Source of the DNA: Candidatus Zixiibacteriota bacterium
Lineage (GTDB): Bacteria; Zixibacteria; MSB-5A5; GN15; FEB-12
Reading direction: 5' to 3'
Assembly (NCBI GenBank): GCA_020351995.1
Contig: CP070674.1
Coordinates: 448,288 to 502,878 of the forward strand
DNA length: 54,591 nucleotides
Shown: in pieces, positions 49,646-54,591 of the stretch
Position numbering within the stretch: position 1 is the first letter of the stretch
Layout of the letters: each line of letters opens with the position of its first letter
The notes under the pieces: model-generated
Told to the model about the DNA's origin: nothing
The model's database searches: none
What the model saw: the letters and a program-made list of their open reading frames with translations, nothing else
Program-made: the position numbers and the translations under genes

Positions 49646-50800
49646 ATGAAGAAGACAATTAGTATTTGGTCGATAAGCCTGCTGTTAATGATCTATCTAA
49701 CGGGCGCCGCCATTTCTTCCTCATCGCAGGACTCCGAGCAGGACGCCACTCGGCCACCCTGTAGCGACTGTCACGTGTGTGAGTCACCCTCGACGGCCGA
49801 TCCGTGTTTGGAATTATGCCTGTGGACGAAAACCGAGGCGACAAAAGGACATAGTGCTGCCGAGGGCCCTGAGGTTGCAATGCTAGATGAATTAGAGGAG
49901 TTGTATGGCCCCGTGAAGTTCAATCACAAGCTTCACGCCGAGATGGTCGGCATGGGTGAGGGTTGCTCTGTGTGTCACCATTACAGTCCCCCGGGTAGAA
50001 TACCGCCCTGTAGTGAATGCCATGGTGACGAACCCAGTGAGCCGCAAACACTACGTAAGCCGGGTTTAAAAGGTGCCTTTCACCGTCAGTGTATGGGGTG
50101 TCACCGGGAATGGAGTCATGACACCAAATGTATCGTCTGTCACCTGCCCGCCAACGGCGTCGACCTTACGACCTCGGGTATCGACTCGACGGACATTCTG
50201 GGTATTTCCCACCCGGTTATAACGGTCCCCGAGATGAGGATCTGGACCACACCTTACACCGCCGGCCCACTGGTGACATTTCATCATCAAGAACACATCG
50301 ATTTGTTCGGACTGCGCTGTGTTGACTGTCACCAGCAGGAAAACTGCAGCTACTGTCACGACCTGGAGAAAGACCCGGCTGCCCATAAGACAGACGAAGA
50401 AATACACGCTATTTGTAATGATTGTCACGCATCGGACGCCTGCGACAAGTGCCACGGTGTTGGCGAAAAACCGGCTTTTACACATGGCGGTAACGGTCAC
50501 TGGGAACTGAACCGATTCCATCAAGGTTTGTCCTGCCGTGCTTGCCACCCGACCGGCAGGAAAATTGGTAAATTGAGCAATAAGTGTTCCGACTGCCACG
50601 GTGGCTGGAGCCAGCAGAACTTTCGCCACAGCATAACCGGGCTCCAGCTTGACGAGGCTCACGGTGAGTTTGATTGCATCGACTGTCACAAGAACCTTAT
50701 GTACAGCAGGATACCGCGGTGTTACGATTGTCATGATGACTGTCGTAACCATGAGGATGCTCCTCCAGGGGAGTATATCCAGAGAGCGTCTGTCAGATAG
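49646..50800 (+). CDS. 13-haem cytochrome c, copy 1
   Basis: 384 residues from the ATG at 49646. A signal peptide (MKKTISIWSISLLLMIYLTG) is followed by 13 CxxCH motifs: CSDCH (residues 39-43), CSVCH, CSECH, CMGCH, CIVCH, CVDCH, CSYCH, CNDCH, CDKCH, CRACH, CSDCH, CIDCH and CYDCH. The first motif is embedded in a Cys-rich box, CSDCHVCESPSTADPCLELC, with three further Cys. Many extra His (HKLHAEM, FHHQEHIDLF) could be distal ligands. It is periplasmic and probably the electron-exchange partner of the ferredoxin/NrfD pair. Upstream in-frame codons to 49586 lack a signal-like character. Confidence 0.93.
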   Translation: MKKTISIWSISLLLMIYLTGAAISSSSQDSEQDATRPPCSDCHVCESPSTADPCLELCLWTKTEATKGHSAAEGPEVAMLDELEELYGPVKFNHKLHAEMVGMGEGCSVCHHYSPPGRIPPCSECHGDEPSEPQTLRKPGLKGAFHRQCMGCHREWSHDTKCIVCHLPANGVDLTTSGIDSTDILGISHPVITVPEMRIWTTPYTAGPLVTFHHQEHIDLFGLRCVDCHQQENCSYCHDLEKDPAAHKTDEEIHAICNDCHASDACDKCHGVGEKPAFTHGGNGHWELNRFHQGLSCRACHPTGRKIGKLSNKCSDCHGGWSQQNFRHSITGLQLDEAHGEFDCIDCHKNLMYSRIPRCYDCHDDCRNHEDAPPGEYIQRASVR

Positions 50801-50905
50801 GAGTTGACACCGGAGATGGGCAAGGCGTTAGAACATGTAAAGAAACTTTTGCGAGCGCCGGGCGGGGATGGCCAATCATTTCCGGTTTTGTGAGGAGACT
50901 TTTAA

Positions 50906-51028
50906 GTGCATGTCTTGCATGATTTCATGACGCTAACCAAAGGGCAGGAATACCTGTTGGCCGTTGGGGCCATGTTTCTGTTCACTGTATTCTGGATATT
51001 GCTTGACAGGAAAAGGCACCGGAAATGA
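50906..51028 (+). CDS. Small single-helix membrane protein (HmcD-like), copy 2
   Basis: 40 residues from a GTG (HVLHDFMTLTKGQEYLLAVG) with helix AMFLFTVFWILL and tail DRKRHRK. GAGGAG sits eight bases upstream of the GTG. It is nearly the same as the copy at 49454, showing that the peptide and the cytochrome were duplicated together. Confidence 0.82.
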   Translation: MHVLHDFMTLTKGQEYLLAVGAMFLFTVFWILLDRKRHRK

Positions 51029-51096
51029 ATTCGGGAGGGGTTGCTTCGGGGCAACGGGATGATCAGAGTTGACTTTAATAAATGGAGCTTCAAAGG

Positions 51097-52251
51097 ATGA
51101 ACAGGAATCTTGGCAATTGGTGTATAAGCGTACTGTTGCTGTTGTTAATAACTTACATGCCGTGTTTTGGGCAGTCTCAGGATCGTTCCGTTCCCGACGC
51201 TACCCAACCACCTTGCAGTGACTGTCACGTTTGCGAAACACCCACGAAAAGCAACCCCTGCCTTGAGATGTGCGCTCGCACAGGAGCTATGCCGGCCGAC
51301 CTACATAAGCCTTCCGAGGGACCCGGGGTCAGGGTTATCGATGAATTATCAGATCTATACGCACCGGTTGATTTCAACCACAAGCTTCACGCGGAAATGG
51401 TAGAAATGGGCGAAGGTTGTTCCGTTTGCCACCATTACAGCCCGCCCGGAAAGTTTCCTCCCTGCAATGACTGCCATACCGACGAGTCTACGGAACCACA
51501 GACACTACGCAAGCCGGGTCTCAAGGGGGCCTACCACCGGCAGTGCATGGGATGCCACCGTGAATGGAGTCATGACACCAAGTGCATAATCTGCCACCTT
51601 CCCACCAACGGTTATGATCTTTCCGGAGCACCGCTGGATTCTACCGATATCCTTGGTATTTCGCACCCGGTAATCACCGTTCCGGATAAAAAGGTCTGGA
51701 CCACACCGTACCAGGCAGGCCCGGTAGTTACATTCCACCACCAGGAACATATCGATCTGTTCGAGTTACGCTGCGTGGACTGTCACAAACACGAGAATTG
51801 CAGTTATTGTCACGACTTGCGGAAAGAATACAGCCCGCGCAAGACCGACGAAGAGATTCATGCCATATGCAATGATTGTCATGCCCAGGACGAGTGCGGC
51901 AAATGTCACGGCACGAAAGAAAAACCGGCCTTTGTGCATGCCGCCGACGGCAGTTGGGCCCTGAACCGGTTTCATGCAGAATTGAGTTGTCGCGCCTGCC
52001 ACCCAACCGGCAAAAAAATCAGCAAGCTTGACCACCAGTGCACGAATTGCCATGGCGGCTGGAACCAGAAAAATTTCCGCCACGCTGTAACCGGGCTGCA
52101 ACTGGACGAAATCCATGCTGAACTCGAATGCAGCGACTGTCACGTTGATAGCGCTTTCGATGCCCCGCCCGATTGTTCCGGATGCCACGATGATGGCCGG
52201 TCACCGAAGGATGCCCCGCCCGGCCATTATGTTCAGGCGGCTTCGAAATAA
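51097..52251 (+). CDS. 13-haem cytochrome c, copy 2
   Basis: 384 residues, the same length as copy 1. The ATG at 51097 has GGAG about eight bases upstream; the ATG at 51082 has none. Signal peptide MNRNLGNWCISVLLLLLITY. Thirteen CxxCH motifs in the same order: CSDCH, CSVCH, CNDCH, CMGCH, CIICH, CVDCH, CSYCH, CNDCH, CGKCH, CRACH, CTNCH, CSDCH, CSGCH. The Cys-rich box CSDCHVCETPTKSNPCLEMC is kept. The core (TLRKPGLKGAYHRQCMGCHR, STDILGISHPVITVP) is close to identical; termini differ. A strong terminator follows. Confidence 0.93.
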   Translation: MNRNLGNWCISVLLLLLITYMPCFGQSQDRSVPDATQPPCSDCHVCETPTKSNPCLEMCARTGAMPADLHKPSEGPGVRVIDELSDLYAPVDFNHKLHAEMVEMGEGCSVCHHYSPPGKFPPCNDCHTDESTEPQTLRKPGLKGAYHRQCMGCHREWSHDTKCIICHLPTNGYDLSGAPLDSTDILGISHPVITVPDKKVWTTPYQAGPVVTFHHQEHIDLFELRCVDCHKHENCSYCHDLRKEYSPRKTDEEIHAICNDCHAQDECGKCHGTKEKPAFVHAADGSWALNRFHAELSCRACHPTGKKISKLDHQCTNCHGGWNQKNFRHAVTGLQLDEIHAELECSDCHVDSAFDAPPDCSGCHDDGRSPKDAPPGHYVQAASK

Positions 52252-52280
52252 GAAACATCCGCGTAACCGATTTTTCGCGG

Positions 52281-52310
52281 AAAGCCTCTGCCTTAAAGCA
52301 GGGGCTTTTT
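52281..52310 (+). terminator. Terminator of the redox operon
   Basis: AAAGCCTCTGC (52281-52291) pairs with GCAGGGGCTTT (52298-52308), one G-T pair, loop CTTAAA, followed by T residues. It lies 30 bases after the cytochrome stop. Confidence 0.88.
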
Positions 52311-52538
52311 CGTAACTATATCCCGCACTCACAGTTCGCTCAGAGCACTCCACCGTGCCCCGGTGTATTGCGCACCGTCTCATTCGAATCAGAACCGGCC
52401 TTATCATATAGGGACTACAATCAACTACCCGGCTAAAGTGGTACAGGGGATTCACTTGACCCGCAAAGGAACAATATATTTTCGAAGGATGTTTTAACAA
52501 TAAAGCTTCAATGTTCAACCATGGCAGGACACGATATT

Positions 52539-52928
52539 ATGGTAAGATTACTCAAAAGAGACATCCTCGCGGCCCTAATGATTGCGGCCGTCCTGTTTGT
52601 CACGTCGGGGTGCGGTGGTGATGGAAACCCCGCATCATCATCAGACGATACCTCCAATCCGCCGTCTGATACTTTCACGGGTACAATCGTCATATCCGGT
52701 TCAGCTTTTTCGCCATCAGCAGTTACTGTTAAGGTGGGTACGACCGTGACCTGGCGTAACGACGATGTTATTCAGCACACCGTAACCTCTGACACCGGCA
52801 GCGAATTGGCCAGTCCTTTATTGGGGCAGGGTGACACCTATTCACACAGATTCACTTCGCTGGGAACGTATCCGTATCACTGTACTCAACATCCGGTTAT
52901 GACCGGCACAGTGGTCGTCGAGCAATAG
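52539..52928 (+). CDS. Plastocyanin-like cupredoxin lipoprotein
   Basis: 129 residues from the ATG at 52539. A lipoprotein signal ends in VTSGC. After a Ser/Asp/Pro-rich spacer comes a blue-copper domain: IVISGSAFSPSAVTVKVGTTVTWRNDD, IQHTVTSD with the first His ligand, and YPYHCTQHPVM with Cys, His and Met. All four type I copper ligands are present. It probably shuttles single electrons in the periplasm. It has its own leader after the terminator of the cytochrome operon, so functional linkage is by position only. Confidence 0.92.
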   Translation: MVRLLKRDILAALMIAAVLFVTSGCGGDGNPASSSDDTSNPPSDTFTGTIVISGSAFSPSAVTVKVGTTVTWRNDDVIQHTVTSDTGSELASPLLGQGDTYSHRFTSLGTYPYHCTQHPVMTGTVVVEQ

Positions 52929-52977
52929 ACCGACGCGTTAGGACGTTTATCGTGTTGCGCGATTGTCAATAGCTGTC

Positions 52978-54201
52978 TCACGCCTGGCCCGATTCGAGCA
53001 GGTACACATACACCAAAGCTGCTACGGCTTTCAGACCGGTATCGGTGAAGTGGATGCCATCGGTCATGAAAAGTCCATAATTCGGTCGAACGGCCATCTC
53101 CTTTTGGAGGTCAAGTAGGCCACTGGCGGTCTCCATCGCTACGTCGCGAACGATATCACAGTACTGACGGTGTCGGGAAAGAACAAAGGCCTCATTGGGC
53201 GCCAGTCTCTGTTCAACCAGATATCGCGGCACGCCGGCCTGTTCGTGATTGGAGGGAGCGGTAATGAACACCACTCTTGTGCCCGCTCCCGTTAGGATCG
53301 AACTGATACTTTTGAGGTTGTCCCGGAACTGCGGTGCGGGCACCCGAACTTGTTCGATTATGGATTCGGAGCCGCCCGGGGAATCCGGCGAGACCCTCAC
53401 ACCCAGCTGCAGGAGGCGACTGTGGTTATAGATATGCCTGATGATAGAATCGAATCTCTCCCCCGCGAACTCGTCGTCGGTTCCCCCGTACGCGAGCCAA
53501 TGGTCGTTCCAACCGAAATATACGAACGCAATGTCGGCTCTTACAAGTTCAGCATACTTCTGTGCGATCACTATACCCTGAAATGAACTGTAACCCGGCA
53601 CGGCCATAATGATACACTCGAATCGCAGGCTGTCACCGCCTGCTAGCCTATTAAGAAGTTGCTCGACATAACCGGCAAAATCCTGATCGGTGCACGAATC
53701 GCCGATAAAAAGTATCCTTCGCACACCCTTCGGTTTCGGAACCTGAACTTCGCGACCACGGAAACCGAATGAATTGATACCCGGTTGGCCGCGGCGATGC
53801 TTCCACATCAATTCATCATCTGGTTCGAAAAAACTACGCCTTTCCGGTCGGAGGCCGCCGAACGATACGCCGGACACGTACTCAAAATCGATGGTTCTAA
53901 GAAACAACTCAGGTGAGACAACCATCAGGTTGACGGCGCTCAAAAACAAAGCAACTCCCTGCAGCCAGCGCTGAAGCGGAAAACGGACTATCGACCATAA
54001 CAAAAGAAAAAGTACCAGGTTATAGATACCCGCGACCGTCAAAGATACCTTGCCGGAAACCGCCAGTATTATCAGCAGAGTCAATGGTAGGGCAGCACAT
54101 GCAACGACGATCCGCTGGAGCATCTTGCGGTCGTCATATTTTCGATGCGACCGGGAAGTGACCGCAACCGGGCCAAAGATGTCTACCGAAATCTGTTTCA
54201 T
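52978..54201 (-). CDS. SGNH-hydrolase-like membrane protein
   Basis: 407 residues from the ATG at 54201; a TTG at 54258 and an ATG at 54123 are alternatives, none with a clear ribosome site. The N-terminal part has two to three membrane helices (VVACAALPLTLLIILAV, VAGIYNLVLFLLLWSI). The SGNH domain has ILFIGDSCTDQ (block I Ser), VPGYSSFQG, VYFGWNDHW (GxND) and MTDGIHFTDTG (DxxH). Such proteins act as O-acyl esterases or acyltransferases on glycans. The substrate is unknown. Confidence 0.8.
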   Translation of the reverse strand: MKQISVDIFGPVAVTSRSHRKYDDRKMLQRIVVACAALPLTLLIILAVSGKVSLTVAGIYNLVLFLLLWSIVRFPLQRWLQGVALFLSAVNLMVVSPELFLRTIDFEYVSGVSFGGLRPERRSFFEPDDELMWKHRRGQPGINSFGFRGREVQVPKPKGVRRILFIGDSCTDQDFAGYVEQLLNRLAGGDSLRFECIIMAVPGYSSFQGIVIAQKYAELVRADIAFVYFGWNDHWLAYGGTDDEFAGERFDSIIRHIYNHSRLLQLGVRVSPDSPGGSESIIEQVRVPAPQFRDNLKSISSILTGAGTRVVFITAPSNHEQAGVPRYLVEQRLAPNEAFVLSRHRQYCDIVRDVAMETASGLLDLQKEMAVRPNYGLFMTDGIHFTDTGLKAVAALVYVYLLESGQA

Positions 54202-54433
54202 GGGTCGAACAGGTAGTTCCGCAGCACTATTATCCACGGATTCTGCATTTATCAGCAAGACGGAGAGAGGTTAAATAGTGTGCAGCCGGTCCCGCAGGCC
54301 GTAATTCTTGCCGCGTATAAATGATCCCACCATGCTGGATTTTCACCTCATCAGCATCCGCAGAAATAGGCGGTGTTTCTATCGGCCTTCGGAACTGCTG
54401 AGCTAAGGCGCAGATCTATCTTTGAAATAATAG

Positions 54434-54462
54434 TTGATTTCCACAATCTCCGCTCTTATATT
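54434..54462 (+). promoter_or_regulatory. Promoter of tRNA-Arg
   Basis: TTGATT (54434-54439), 17 bases, TATATT (54457-54462). The start would be near 54469, about 40 bases before the tRNA, leaving room for the hairpin at 54477-54494. Confidence 0.6.
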
Positions 54463-54476
54463 TCGGCGCGTTAAGA

Positions 54477-54494
54477 CAACAAGCTATCTTGTTG
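54477..54494 (+). repeat. Hairpin in tRNA-Arg leader
   Basis: CAACAAG (54477-54483) pairs with CTTGTTG (54488-54494) around CTAT, 15 bases before the tRNA. It may help 5' processing. It lacks a T-run of terminator type. Confidence 0.45.
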
Positions 54495-54509
54495 GTTTTC
54501 AATACGATT

Positions 54510-54586
54510 GCCCCCGTAGCTCATCCGGATAGAGCATCTGCCTTCTAAGCAGAGGGTACCAGGTTCGAGTCCTGGCGGGGGTACCA
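54510..54586 (+). tRNA. tRNA-Arg (anticodon TCT) with encoded CCA
   Basis: Cloverleaf with acceptor GCCCCCG/CGGGGGT (G-U at the first pair), D arm GCTCATCCGGATAGAGC, anticodon stem TCTGC/GCAGA around CTTCTAA, giving TCT, and T arm CCAGGTTCGAGTCCTGG. Discriminator A and CCA (54584-54586) are encoded, unlike the other four tRNAs in the window. Confidence 0.95.
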
Positions 54587-54591
54587 GATTT

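Noticed and set aside
50066-50752. 228-residue frame antisense to cytochrome copy 1
   Set aside because: It mirrors the CxxCH-coding strand; repeated TGT/CAC codons suppress stops on the opposite strand. The cytochrome is certain.
50804-50827. Internal promoter (TTGACA) before the second peptide-cytochrome cassette
   Set aside because: TTGACA is present just after the first cytochrome stop, but no acceptable -10 lies at 16-18 bases.

Overview
The window looks like a chromosomal segment of a Gram-negative, diderm bacterium of moderate G+C. The support is lipoproteins with lipoboxes, a type IV pilus alignment complex with secretin, Tat and Sec signals, and large secreted proteins ending in a beta-rich VYPNPY...GLYYWVVE...GKLVI domain of the kind common in FCB-group lineages (Zixibacteria, KSB1, Fibrobacteres-like). 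The FCB assignment is an inference from gene style and was not tested by phylogeny. UAG is an ordinary stop here (dxs, ispA, tsf, pilO and others end in TAG).

Region 1 (1-16.1 kb, almost all minus strand) is a conserved housekeeping supercluster. In transcription order it reads rplM-rpsI-rpsB-tsf-pyrH-frr, then uppS-cdsA-ubiA-like-nlpC-like-uvrC-xseA-xseB-ispA-dxs-nadK, then tRNA-Gly, tRNA-Thr and the start of tuf. It links translation factors, isoprenoid and undecaprenyl synthesis, phospholipid synthesis and DNA repair. A plus-strand CBS-domain gene and an unknown exported protein interrupt it. rpsB has an in-frame amber codon at a conserved Trp position.

Region 2 (16.2-29.2 kb) holds a GT87-like membrane glycosyltransferase, a tandem pair of ~875-residue secreted paralogues, an SprT-like metalloprotein, mtnA, yjbQ, an acyl-CoA synthetase and a large Ig-like lipoprotein. 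Region 3 (29.3-35.3 kb) is a pilM-N-O-P-Q operon in which PilP carries an AMIN domain, preceded by a pseudopilin gene. Region 4 (35.6-43.9 kb) holds an M29 aminopeptidase, a DNA alkyltransferase, a HAD phosphatase, a signal-peptidase-like protein lacking the catalytic Lys, a C-terminal processing protease, two unknown exported proteins and rlmN.

Region 5 (44.0-47.1 kb) is bounded by two tRNA-Pro(TGG) copies that share a 62-bp exact repeat. The first has a good promoter. The second has a changed A14 and no visible promoter. Between them are a ComEC-like metallo-hydrolase and an unrecognised three-helix membrane protein, so this may be a small island.

Region 6 (47.1-52.9 kb) starts with a perfect TTGACA-17-TATAAT promoter and a TGTGA-N6-TCACA palindrome. 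It encodes a membrane redox complex: a Tat-exported four-cluster ferredoxin, an NrfD/HmcC-type quinone-interacting subunit, then a tandemly duplicated cassette of a ~40-residue membrane peptide plus a 13-haem cytochrome c, followed by a cupredoxin lipoprotein. The likely role is electron exchange between the quinone pool and periplasmic multihaem carriers. The window closes with an SGNH hydrolase and tRNA-Arg(TCT). No CRISPR array, rRNA, transposase or integrase was seen.
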